DNA of 64,000 nucleotides, from positions 1-64,000 of the forward strand of contig NZ_JANHLE010000025.1 in the NCBI RefSeq assembly GCF_028682475.1, read 5' to 3'. Position 1 is the stretch's first letter. Each line of letters starts with the position of its first letter. The translations under genes and the position numbers were made by a program. The DNA is from Pseudomonas putida (GTDB taxonomy: Bacteria; Pseudomonadota; Gammaproteobacteria; Pseudomonadales; Pseudomonadaceae). Positions 33,100 through 40,626 of the stretch are shown here, in pieces. The notes beneath the pieces are model-generated. The model saw only the letters and a program-made list of their open reading frames with translations. It searched no databases and had not been told where the DNA came from.

Positions 33100-34029
33100 G
33101 TGAGCGCTGATTATCCTCGCGACCTGATCGGTTACGGCAATACCCCACCCCATCCGCGCTGGCCGGGGAATGCCCGCATCGCTTTGTCTTTCGTGCTCAA
33201 TTACGAAGAAGGCGGTGAACGCAACATTCTTCACGGGGACAAGGAATCGGAAGCCTTCCTCTCGGAAATGGTTGCCGCCCAGCCCCTGCAGGGCGCGCGT
33301 AACATGAGCATGGAATCGCTCTACGAGTACGGCAGCCGCGCTGGCGTCTGGCGCCTGCTCAAGCTGTTCAAGGACACCGGCGTGCCGCTGACCATCTTCG
33401 CCGTCGCCATGGCCGCCCAGCGTCACCCCGACGTGATCCGCGCCATGGTCGAAGCCGGCCACGAGATCTGCAGCCACGGCTACCGCTGGATCGACTACCA
33501 GAACATGGATGAGGCCCAGGAACGCGAGCACATGCTCGAAGCCATCCGCATCCTCACCGAACTGACCGGCGAGCGTCCGCTGGGCTGGTACACCGGCCGT
33601 ACCGGAATCAACACCCGGCGCCTGGTGATGGAGGAAGGCGGCTTCCTCTACGACAGCGACACCTACGACGACGACCTGCCCTACTGGGAACCGAACAACC
33701 CGACCGGCAAGCCGCATCTGGTGATCCCGTACACCCTGGACACCAACGACATGCGCTTCACCCAGGTGCAGGGCTTCAACTGCGGCGAGCAGTTCTTCCA
33801 GTACCTCAAGGACGCCTTCGACGTTCTCTACGAAGAAGGCGCCGAAGCCCCGAAGATGCTCTCGATCGGCCTGCACTGCCGCCTGGTCGGCCGTCCGGCG
33901 CGCCTGGCCGCGCTCAAGCGTTTCATTGAATACGCCAAGAGCCATGAACAGGTCTGGTTCACCCGGCGTGTGGACATCGCCCGTCACTGGCATGCCACCC
34001 ACCCTTACAAAGCCGAGAACGCCCAATGA
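33100..34029 (+). CDS. puuE: Allantoinase PuuE (polysaccharide-deacetylase family)
   Basis: Hydrolyses allantoin to allantoate. The 309-residue product belongs to the NodB/polysaccharide-deacetylase type, not the amidohydrolase type: SFVLNYEEGGERN near the N-terminus, HEICSHGYRWIDY with metal histidines, and YTGRTGINTRRL. GTG 33100 follows GAAGGAAG; upstream residues in the long frame cross the operator and are not coding. Its stop overlaps the uraD start (ATGA), so translation is coupled. Confidence 0.94.
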   Translation: MSADYPRDLIGYGNTPPHPRWPGNARIALSFVLNYEEGGERNILHGDKESEAFLSEMVAAQPLQGARNMSMESLYEYGSRAGVWRLLKLFKDTGVPLTIFAVAMAAQRHPDVIRAMVEAGHEICSHGYRWIDYQNMDEAQEREHMLEAIRILTELTGERPLGWYTGRTGINTRRLVMEEGGFLYDSDTYDDDLPYWEPNNPTGKPHLVIPYTLDTNDMRFTQVQGFNCGEQFFQYLKDAFDVLYEEGAEAPKMLSIGLHCRLVGRPARLAALKRFIEYAKSHEQVWFTRRVDIARHWHATHPYKAENAQ

Positions 34030-34541
34030 CCGCTTTCAAAACCCTCAAGCCTTCGTCCCTGGAGCGCAGCGCGTTCGTCGAAGCCTTTGCCGACATCTAC
34101 GAGCACTCGCCCTGGGTTGCCGAGAAGGCCTACGACCTGGGCCAGCTGCAGGAAATCGACCAGATCGAAGCCCTGCATCAGCGCATGAGCGACATTCTGC
34201 TGAGCGCCGACCACGCCGCCCAGCTGGCCCTGATCAATGCGCACCCGGACCTCGCCGGCAAAGCCGCGATCCAGGGCGAACTGACCGAGTCGAGCACCAA
34301 TGAGCAGGCCGGTGCCGGTATCCACCAGTGCACCGCCGAAGAGTTCGAGCGTTTCACCGAACTCAACGACGCTTACAAAGAGAAGTTCAAGTTTCCGTTC
34401 ATCATGGCGGTCAAAGGCAGCAATCGGCACCAGATCCTCGCCTCGTTCGAGAAGCGTATCCACAACTCGGTCGAGGCCGAGTTCAAGGAAGCGTTGGCGC
34501 AGATCAACCTGATTGCCCTGTTCCGCCTGCTGCAACTTTAA
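34026..34541 (+). CDS. uraD: OHCU decarboxylase
   Basis: Decarboxylates OHCU to S-allantoin, completing urate breakdown to allantoin. The 171-residue helical protein has the family segments AFVEAFADIYEHSPWVAEKAY, LINAHPDLAGKAA with the catalytic histidine, and KFPFIMAVKG. It overlaps puuE by four bases and precedes allA by 48 bases, with no room for an allantoicase gene. Confidence 0.95.
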   Translation: MTAFKTLKPSSLERSAFVEAFADIYEHSPWVAEKAYDLGQLQEIDQIEALHQRMSDILLSADHAAQLALINAHPDLAGKAAIQGELTESSTNEQAGAGIHQCTAEEFERFTELNDAYKEKFKFPFIMAVKGSNRHQILASFEKRIHNSVEAEFKEALAQINLIALFRLLQL

Positions 34542-34589
34542 GGGTAGGCCCGGCCTTACCCACCACAACACAGAATAAAGAGAATCCGC

Positions 34590-35093
34590 ATGCGCACTTT
34601 AGTGATTGAGCCCTTGACCAAAGAAGCCTTCGCCCCTTTCGGTGACGTGATCGAAACCGACGGCAGCGACCACTTCATGATCAACAACGGTTCGACCATG
34701 CGCTTCCACAAGCTGGCGACGGTTCAAACCGCCCAGCCCGAGGACAACGCGATCATCAGCATCTTCCGCGCCGACGCGCTGGACATGCCGCTGACCGTTC
34801 GCATGCTGGAGCGCCATCCGCTGGGCAGCCAGGCGTTCATTCCGCTGCTCGGCAATCCCTTTCTGATCGTGGTCGCGCCCCTTGGCGATGCACCTGTATC
34901 GGGCCTGGTCCGTGCCTTCCGCAGTAATGGAAGGCAGGGCATCAATTACCATCGCGGCGTCTGGCACCACCCGGTGCTGACGATCGAAAAGCGGGATGAC
35001 TTCCTGGTGGTTGATCGCAGTGGCACTGGCAATAACTGCGATGAGCATTTTTTCAATGAGGATGAGCAATTGATCCTCGCCCCCCACCAATAA
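34590..35093 (+). CDS. allA: Ureidoglycolate lyase
   Basis: Releases urea from ureidoglycolate to give glyoxylate. The 167-residue cupin-fold protein begins RTLVIEPLTKEAFAPFGDVIE, with ERHPLGSQAFIPL and YHRGVWHHPVL carrying conserved histidines. It is part of the puuE-uraD-allA-puuD run. Its glyoxylate product is what Gcl consumes. Confidence 0.94.
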   Translation: MRTLVIEPLTKEAFAPFGDVIETDGSDHFMINNGSTMRFHKLATVQTAQPEDNAIISIFRADALDMPLTVRMLERHPLGSQAFIPLLGNPFLIVVAPLGDAPVSGLVRAFRSNGRQGINYHRGVWHHPVLTIEKRDDFLVVDRSGTGNNCDEHFFNEDEQLILAPHQ

Positions 35094-35143
35094 GAGAAGA
35101 CCTGAGCACCCGGCTACAGGGTGCCAGGGTAGAGGTAAAGACT

Positions 35144-36469
35144 GTGGAAGCACATCTGTTGGAATGGCTGAACCTGAGCGTGCGTTGGGTTCACATGATC
35201 ACTGGCGTCGCCTGGATTGGCGCGTCGTTCTACTTTGTCTGGCTGGAAAACAACCTCAACCGCGCCAACCCGCGCGACGGGCTGTCCGGCGATCTCTGGG
35301 CGATTCACGGTGGCGGGATCTACCACCTGGAGAAGTACAAGCTGGCTCCGCCGAAAATGCCGGAGAACCTGCACTGGTTCAAATGGGAAGCCTACTTCAC
35401 CTGGATGTCGGGTATCGCCCTGCTGTGCCTGGTGTTCTACTGGAACCCGACCCTGTACCTGCTGGCCCCTGGCAGCACCCTGAGCGGTGGTGAAGGGATC
35501 GCCATCGGCGTTGGTTCGCTGATCGCCGGCTGGTTCATCTACGACTTCCTCTGCGACTCGCCACTGGGCAAGCGCCCCGGCCTGCTCGGCCTGGTGCTGT
35601 TCGTTCTGGTGATTGCCGCCTGCTACGGTTTCAGCCAGGTGTTCAGCGGTCGTGGTGCGTACCTGCACACCGGCGCGATCATCGGCACCATCATGGTCGG
35701 TAACGTGTTCCGCATCATCATGCCGGCCCAGCGTCAGCTGGTCGCCGCCATCGAAGCCAACCAGACCCCGGACCCGCTCCTGCCGGCCAAGGGCCTGCTG
35801 CGCTCGCGGCACAACAACTACTTCACCCTGCCGGTGCTGTTCATCATGATCAGCAACCACTTCCCGAGCACCTACGGTAGCCAGTACAACTGGCTGATCC
35901 TGGCCGGTATCGCGGTGGCTGCCGTGTTGGTACGTCACTACTTCAACACCCGCCACGACAGCAACAAGTACGCCTGGACCCTGCCGGTCGGCGCTCTGTC
36001 GATGATCTGCCTGGCTTACGTCACTGGCCCTGCGCCAATGCCGAGCGCGCCAGAGCAGGCCGCCGCCAAGGTCGAGTACCAACCGCTGCCGGAAACCGCG
36101 CTGGGTGGCAAGACCGCTGCCGAGAAAGCTGCAGAGCAAGCCGCCGCACCTGCCCAGGCTGCCGCCCCTGCCGAAGCACCAGCGGCCAGCGTCGCCAAAC
36201 TCGACGATGCCGGTTTCGACAAGATCCACAGCGTCATCCAGGAACGTTGCGCGGTGTGCCATTCGGCCAAGCCGAGCAGCCCGCTGTTCAGCGCTGCGCC
36301 TGCCGGGGTAATGCTCGACACCCCGCAACAGATCCAGCAGCAAGCCGCACGCATTCAGGCACAAGCTGTAACCACACAGATCATGCCACTGGGCAACATC
36401 ACCCAGATGACCCAGCAGGAACGTGAACTGATCGGTGCCTGGATCGCCAAAGGTGCTCCAACAAACTAA
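35144..36469 (+). CDS. puuD: Membrane urate hydroxylase PuuD (cytochrome c-linked urate oxidase)
   Basis: Oxidises urate to 5-hydroxyisourate in the inner membrane without uricase. The 441-residue product has about eight membrane segments (NLSVRWVHMITGVAWIGASFYFVW onward), an Ala/Pro/Glu linker (about 305-350), and a C-terminal cytochrome c domain with CAVCH near residue 370. The start is GTG 35144. It links the XdhAB product urate to UraH. Confidence 0.93.
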   Translation: MEAHLLEWLNLSVRWVHMITGVAWIGASFYFVWLENNLNRANPRDGLSGDLWAIHGGGIYHLEKYKLAPPKMPENLHWFKWEAYFTWMSGIALLCLVFYWNPTLYLLAPGSTLSGGEGIAIGVGSLIAGWFIYDFLCDSPLGKRPGLLGLVLFVLVIAACYGFSQVFSGRGAYLHTGAIIGTIMVGNVFRIIMPAQRQLVAAIEANQTPDPLLPAKGLLRSRHNNYFTLPVLFIMISNHFPSTYGSQYNWLILAGIAVAAVLVRHYFNTRHDSNKYAWTLPVGALSMICLAYVTGPAPMPSAPEQAAAKVEYQPLPETALGGKTAAEKAAEQAAAPAQAAAPAEAPAASVAKLDDAGFDKIHSVIQERCAVCHSAKPSSPLFSAAPAGVMLDTPQQIQQQAARIQAQAVTTQIMPLGNITQMTQQERELIGAWIAKGAPTN

Positions 36470-36482
36470 GTAACACGCTTCA

Positions 36483-36560
36483 AGCGACAAGCTGCAAGCC
36501 GCAAGCCAAGCGCCACCACCTGCTTCTCCTCGAGGCGTGGCGCTTGAGCTTGCAGCTCTA
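36483..36560. repeat. Large imperfect inverted repeat
   Basis: Arms related to AAGCTGCAAGC...AAGCGCCAC and GTGGCGCTTGAGCTTGCAGC form a long hairpin in the gap before the second NCS2 permease. Similar CTTGCAGCTTG elements are dispersed in pseudomonads; it may fold in the puuD-permease transcript. Confidence 0.65.
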
Positions 36561-36588
36561 AAGAATAAAAACAAAACCGAGGTGTTGC

Positions 36589-37944
36589 ATGTCCGAGTCA
36601 CGCAAGGCGTACATCCCCGTTGCGCCCCCACGACAGCCACTGCCCATGCTCCAACTGTTCCTGGTGGGTCTACAACATGTCTTGCTGATGTACGGAGGCG
36701 CGATTGCCGTGCCCTTGATCATCGGCCAGGCCGCCGGCCTTTCTCGTGAAGAAGTCGCTTTCCTGATCAATGCCGACCTGCTGGTCGCTGGTGTCGCCAC
36801 CATCGTCCAGTCGTTCGGCATTGGCGCAGTCGGCATCCGCATGCCGGTGATGATGGGTGCAAGCTTTGCTGCAGTCGGCAGCATGGTGGCCATGGCCGGG
36901 ATGCCCGGTGTCGGCCTGCAAGGTATTTTCGGTGCGACCATCGCCGCCGGTTTCTTCGGCATGCTGATCGCCCCGTTCATGTCCAAGGTGGTGCGTTTCT
37001 TCCCACCGCTGGTGACCGGTACGGTCATCACCTCGATTGGTCTTTCGCTGTTTCCGGTTGCCGTTAACTGGGCCGGTGGCGGCGCCAGTGCCGAAACCTT
37101 CGGTTCCCCTATCTACCTGATCGTCGCTGGCCTGGTGCTGGCCACCATCCTCCTGGTCAACCGCTTCATGCGCGGTTTCTGGGTCAATGTCTCGGTGCTG
37201 ATCGGCATGGGCCTGGGCTACATCCTGGCCGGCTCCATCGGCATGGTCGACCTCTCCGGCCTCGACGAGGCACCCTGGGTGCAAGTGGTAACGCCGCTGC
37301 ACTTTGGCATGCCGACCTTCAGCCTGGCACCGATCCTGTCCATGTGCCTGGTGGTGGTGATCATCTTTGTCGAGTCCACCGGCATGTTCCTCGCCCTGGG
37401 CAAGGTCACCGACCGCGAAGTCACTCCGGGCATGCTGCGCCGCGGCCTGATGTGCGACGCCGGTGCATCGTTTGTCGCCGGTTTCTTCAACACCTTCACC
37501 CACTCCTCGTTCGCCCAGAACATCGGCCTGGTGCAGATGACTGGCGTGCGTTGCCGCTATGTCACCGTGGTGGCCGGTGGTTTCCTGATCCTGCTCAGCC
37601 TGCTGCCCAAGGCGGCCTTCCTGATTGCCTCGATTCCGCCTGCGGTACTGGGCGGTGCCTCCATCGCCATGTTCGGCATGGTCGCCGCCACCGGGATCAA
37701 GATCCTCCAGGAAGCCGACATCGCCGATCGCCGCAACCAGTTGCTGGTTGCCGTCAGTGTCGGCATGGGCCTGATCCCTGTGGTGCGTCCGGAGTTCTTC
37801 GCACAGATGCCGCAGTGGATGGAACCGATCACCCACAGCGGTATCGCCATGGCCACAGTCAGCGCGTTGATCCTCAACCTGCTGTTCAACATTCTCGGCG
37901 GCGCCGAACGCGCTGCTCACAACGAAGCCGCCCACCAGCATTGA
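36589..37944 (+). CDS. NCS2 xanthine/urate permease
   Basis: Inner-membrane symporter of the nucleobase-ascorbate NCS2 branch. The 451-residue product has LFLVGLQHVLLMYGGAIAVPLI, a VESTGMFLALG segment near the substrate-binding glutamate, and NTFTHSSFAQNIGLVQMTGV. These fit UacT/XanQ-like xanthine or urate carriers rather than uracil carriers. It is placed directly after puuD, so urate or xanthine is the likely substrate. Confidence 0.88.
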   Translation: MSESRKAYIPVAPPRQPLPMLQLFLVGLQHVLLMYGGAIAVPLIIGQAAGLSREEVAFLINADLLVAGVATIVQSFGIGAVGIRMPVMMGASFAAVGSMVAMAGMPGVGLQGIFGATIAAGFFGMLIAPFMSKVVRFFPPLVTGTVITSIGLSLFPVAVNWAGGGASAETFGSPIYLIVAGLVLATILLVNRFMRGFWVNVSVLIGMGLGYILAGSIGMVDLSGLDEAPWVQVVTPLHFGMPTFSLAPILSMCLVVVIIFVESTGMFLALGKVTDREVTPGMLRRGLMCDAGASFVAGFFNTFTHSSFAQNIGLVQMTGVRCRYVTVVAGGFLILLSLLPKAAFLIASIPPAVLGGASIAMFGMVAATGIKILQEADIADRRNQLLVAVSVGMGLIPVVRPEFFAQMPQWMEPITHSGIAMATVSALILNLLFNILGGAERAAHNEAAHQH

Positions 37945-37996
37945 GTCATTGGGCGGCGCTTGCCGCCCGGTATCACCCCGAGCACTACGCAGGACC

Positions 37997-38020
37997 GTCG
38001 ACCCGTGGGAGCGGGTCGAC
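37997..38020. promoter_or_regulatory. 9-bp perfect hairpin between permease and Tsx-like gene
   Basis: GTCGACCCG-TGGGAG-CGGGTCGAC. It has no T-run; it may be an RNA processing or partial termination structure between the two genes. Confidence 0.55.
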
Positions 38021-38080
38021 TGGGGCGTTTCGCGCCGAAAAAACCCAAAAACCAACAATAACAAAGCCGGGAATCACAAC

Positions 38081-38866
38081 ATGAAAGGCATCACCACTTC
38101 CCTTCTGTTGGGTAGCAGTCTGCTGGCCACTTTGCCAGCCGCCGCAGAAGACCTGCTGCAATGGCACACCAACAGCCTCTCCTACCTGTATGGCAAGGAC
38201 TTCCAGGTCAACCCTGCAATCCAGCAGACAGTGACCTTCGAACACGCCAACCGGTGGAAATACGGCGACACCTTCCTGTTCATCGACAAGATCTTCTACA
38301 ACGGCGGTACCGACCGCAACAAAGGCAACAACACCTACTACGGTGAGTTCAGCCCGCGCCTGTCGTTCGGCAAGATCTTCGATCGCAAACTCGAGTTCGG
38401 TCCGATTACCGACGTGTTGCTGGCCATGACCTACGAGTCAGGCGAAGGCGACAACGAGGCCTACCTGATCGGCCCCGGCTTCAACCTGGCGATTCCCGGC
38501 TTCAACTACTTCACCTTGAACTTCTACCAGCGCAACACCGAAGGCAGCCGTCCGGGTGATGGCGTCTGGCAGATTACCCCGACCTTTTCCTACACCATCC
38601 CCGTCGGCAGGTCCGACATCCTCGTCGATGGCTACATGGACTGGGTGGTCGACAACGACTCGACCCGGCGCGGCACCTACCACGCCAACCTGCAGTTCAA
38701 CCCACAGGTCAAATACGACCTGGGCAAGGCCCTGAACCTGGGCGCCAAGCAGTTGTACGTGGGTATCGAATACAGCTACTGGAAAGACAAATACGGCATC
38801 GAGAACAGTGGACGCCTGGACACCAATCAGAGCGTGACCAGCGCCCTGGTTAAGGTTCACTTCTAA
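38081..38866 (+). CDS. Tsx-like outer-membrane nucleoside channel, copy 1
   Basis: A 261-residue protein with a signal peptide (MKGITTSLLLGSSLLATLPAAA) and an outer-membrane beta-barrel pattern ending in aromatic LVKVHF. It belongs to the nucleoside-specific channel-forming Tsx/OmpK family (LLQWHTNSLSYLYG; QTVTFEHANRWKYGD; YYGEFSPRLSFGK). ATG 38081 is chosen because it begins the signal peptide. It probably passes nucleosides or purines to the adjacent permease. A close paralogue follows at 39230. Confidence 0.88.
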   Translation: MKGITTSLLLGSSLLATLPAAAEDLLQWHTNSLSYLYGKDFQVNPAIQQTVTFEHANRWKYGDTFLFIDKIFYNGGTDRNKGNNTYYGEFSPRLSFGKIFDRKLEFGPITDVLLAMTYESGEGDNEAYLIGPGFNLAIPGFNYFTLNFYQRNTEGSRPGDGVWQITPTFSYTIPVGRSDILVDGYMDWVVDNDSTRRGTYHANLQFNPQVKYDLGKALNLGAKQLYVGIEYSYWKDKYGIENSGRLDTNQSVTSALVKVHF

Positions 38867-39105
38867 AACCTGACCAAACGCACAGTTTTAGCCACCCCCG
38901 CTCCACGACGGAGCACTTGAGGACCCGCGCGCAAGCCAGTAATCTGCGCGCCCCCTCGCTCAGGGCAGGACGGATCCTGCCTGCGTTTGCTGACCGCTCA
39001 GTCAATGAATTCGGGCGGTTGGCAAGCGTCACGCCAACCTGAAATCCCCTTTTTCAGCTGTTCAGAAAGACGTCGAGCAGGACTGTTGCGCCATTGCGGA
39101 AAAGT
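38867..39105. other. Intergenic stretch between the two Tsx-like genes
   Basis: No gene. It contains GC-rich short inverted repeats (for example GCAGGAC...ATCCTGC near 38966) but no clear T-tailed terminator, and leads into the sigma54-type site at 39106. Confidence 0.45.
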
Positions 39106-39121
39106 TGGCGCAGCACTTGCC
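39106..39121 (+). promoter_or_regulatory. Candidate sigma54 (-24/-12) promoter of Tsx-like copy 2
   Basis: TGGCGCAGCACTTGCC. The GG and GC dinucleotides are separated by exactly 10 bases, and the boxes read TGGC and TTGC. It lies about 110 bases before the start at 39230. It would place this channel under nitrogen-type control, by inference. Confidence 0.5.
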
Positions 39122-39229
39122 AAATTGTTGTGGCCAATCGAAAAAAGCTGACTCAAAAGACAAGTATTTGAACCCAACGGTGCCGCTCAGAGCACCGACA
39201 ACAGATTCAATCAAGGGAGTAACACAGCG

Positions 39230-40018
39230 ATGCGCATGACCAATAGCCTGATTCTCGCCGGTGGCCTGCTGGCAGCCAGCACGGCCGCCACCGCCGGTGA
39301 TCTGCTGCAATGGCAGAACAACAGCCTGACCTACCTGTGGGGCAAGAACTTTGCGGTCAACCCGCAAATCCAGCAGACCGTGACCTTCGAGCACGCCGAT
39401 GCCTGGAAATACGGCGACAACTTCTTCTTCGTCGACAAGATCTTCTACAACGGCGATAAAGACTTCAACAACGGCCCCAACACCTACTACGGCGAGTTCA
39501 GCCCACGCCTGTCGTTCGGCAAGATCTTCGACCAGAAGCTGGAGTTCGGCCCGATCAAGGACGTGCTGCTGGCCATGACCTACGAATTTGGTGAGGGCGA
39601 TACCGAGTCCTACCTGATCGGTCCTGGTTTCGACCTGGCAATCCCGGGCTTCGACTACTTCCAGCTGAACTTCTACCAGCGCAACACCGAAGGCAGCCGT
39701 GCCGGTGACAACGTCTGGCAGATCACCCCGGTCTGGTCGTACACCATTCCTGTGGGCAAATCCGACATCCTCATCGATGGTTTCATGGACTGGGTAGTGG
39801 ACAACGACGCCACCAGCCGCCGTGGCACCTACCACGCCAACCTGCACTTCAACCCGCAGGTCAAATATGACCTGGGCAAGGCGCTGAACTGGGGCGAGAA
39901 GCAGCTGTATGTCGGTTTCGAATACGACTACTGGAAGAACAAGTACGGGATCAAGGACAGCGACGCATTTGATACCGATCAGAACACGGCGAGCTTCCTG
40001 GTTAAAGTGCACTTCTAA
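39230..40018 (+). CDS. Tsx-like outer-membrane nucleoside channel, copy 2
   Basis: A 262-residue paralogue of the 38081 gene: signal peptide MRMTNSLILAGGLLAASTAATA, the same barrel core (LLQWQNNSLTYLWGKNF; YYGEFSPRLSFGK; DILIDGFMDWVVDND) and end LVKVHF. The two agree over most of their length, indicating tandem duplication. It has its own promoter region and a strong terminator, so it may be expressed under different conditions from copy 1. Confidence 0.88.
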   Translation: MRMTNSLILAGGLLAASTAATAGDLLQWQNNSLTYLWGKNFAVNPQIQQTVTFEHADAWKYGDNFFFVDKIFYNGDKDFNNGPNTYYGEFSPRLSFGKIFDQKLEFGPIKDVLLAMTYEFGEGDTESYLIGPGFDLAIPGFDYFQLNFYQRNTEGSRAGDNVWQITPVWSYTIPVGKSDILIDGFMDWVVDNDATSRRGTYHANLHFNPQVKYDLGKALNWGEKQLYVGFEYDYWKNKYGIKDSDAFDTDQNTASFLVKVHF

Positions 40019-40031
40019 TCAGCTGACACTA

Positions 40032-40062
40032 AAAGACCGCGCCATCAATAGGCGCGGTCTTT
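40032..40062 (+). terminator. Terminator after Tsx-like copy 2
   Basis: AAAGACCGCGCC-ATCAATA-GGCGCGGTCTTT, a 12-bp perfect stem 13 bases after the stop. Confidence 0.85.
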
Positions 40063-40112
40063 GCGCGAACGTCATGGATTACAGAATTTTCCTACAAATA
40101 ACTAAAAATTCC

Positions 40113-40442
40113 CTACAGGCTCTTTTCAGGTAACGTCCCACGCCGAACATATAAATACACCCAAAGCACAGTAGCAATTACCCCTGGCGTAATCACGCCG
40201 AATACAAGTACCCCGAACAGCACGACGCTCTCACTAACAAGCCGCAGCACATCCGCCAGCAGAAAACCCAGACAGATAATCGCTCCCACTGCCCCGGTCC
40301 ACAGACTGCCGGCGCCCGAGGTATAGGGCATGCGCCTGCGCGCATTGAGCAGGACCAAGACACACAGCGCTGTCCAGGCCAGCGCCGCGGCCAAATACAA
40401 TCCCAAGTGGAAAACATCATAAGTCAGTGTTTTGAAAGGCAC
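40113..40442 (-). CDS. Small inner-membrane protein, unknown function
   Basis: A 109-residue protein with three hydrophobic helices (FHLGLYLAAALAWTALCVLVLL; GAVGAIICLGFLLADVL; VVLFGVLVFGVITPGVIATVLWVY). GTG 40442 follows AAGGAG with seven bases of spacing, which decides the start over the open frame to 40508. Family not recognised. It diverges from the sulfatase-type gene. Confidence 0.7.
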   Translation of the reverse strand: MPFKTLTYDVFHLGLYLAAALAWTALCVLVLLNARRRMPYTSGAGSLWTGAVGAIICLGFLLADVLRLVSESVVLFGVLVFGVITPGVIATVLWVYLYVRRGTLPEKSL

Positions 40443-40626
40443 ACGCAAGCTCCTTAAACAAGCAACAAGGGCGACCAACAACTTTCGCCATCGCGCACTC
40501 CTGTGCACTCAGCGCCACCACTATATATCAGGCACAAACTTCATCACTGCATTTATTTGACAAATTTTTCTCATTTCAAACGTTAGCGTGCACACCAATC
40601 TGTCCTCCAACAACAAGGCAAACGCC

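Noticed and set aside
38003..38020. REP unit before Tsx-like copy 1
   Set aside because: It shares GTGGGAGCGGG with the REP core, but the rest forms a different GTCGACCCG hairpin.
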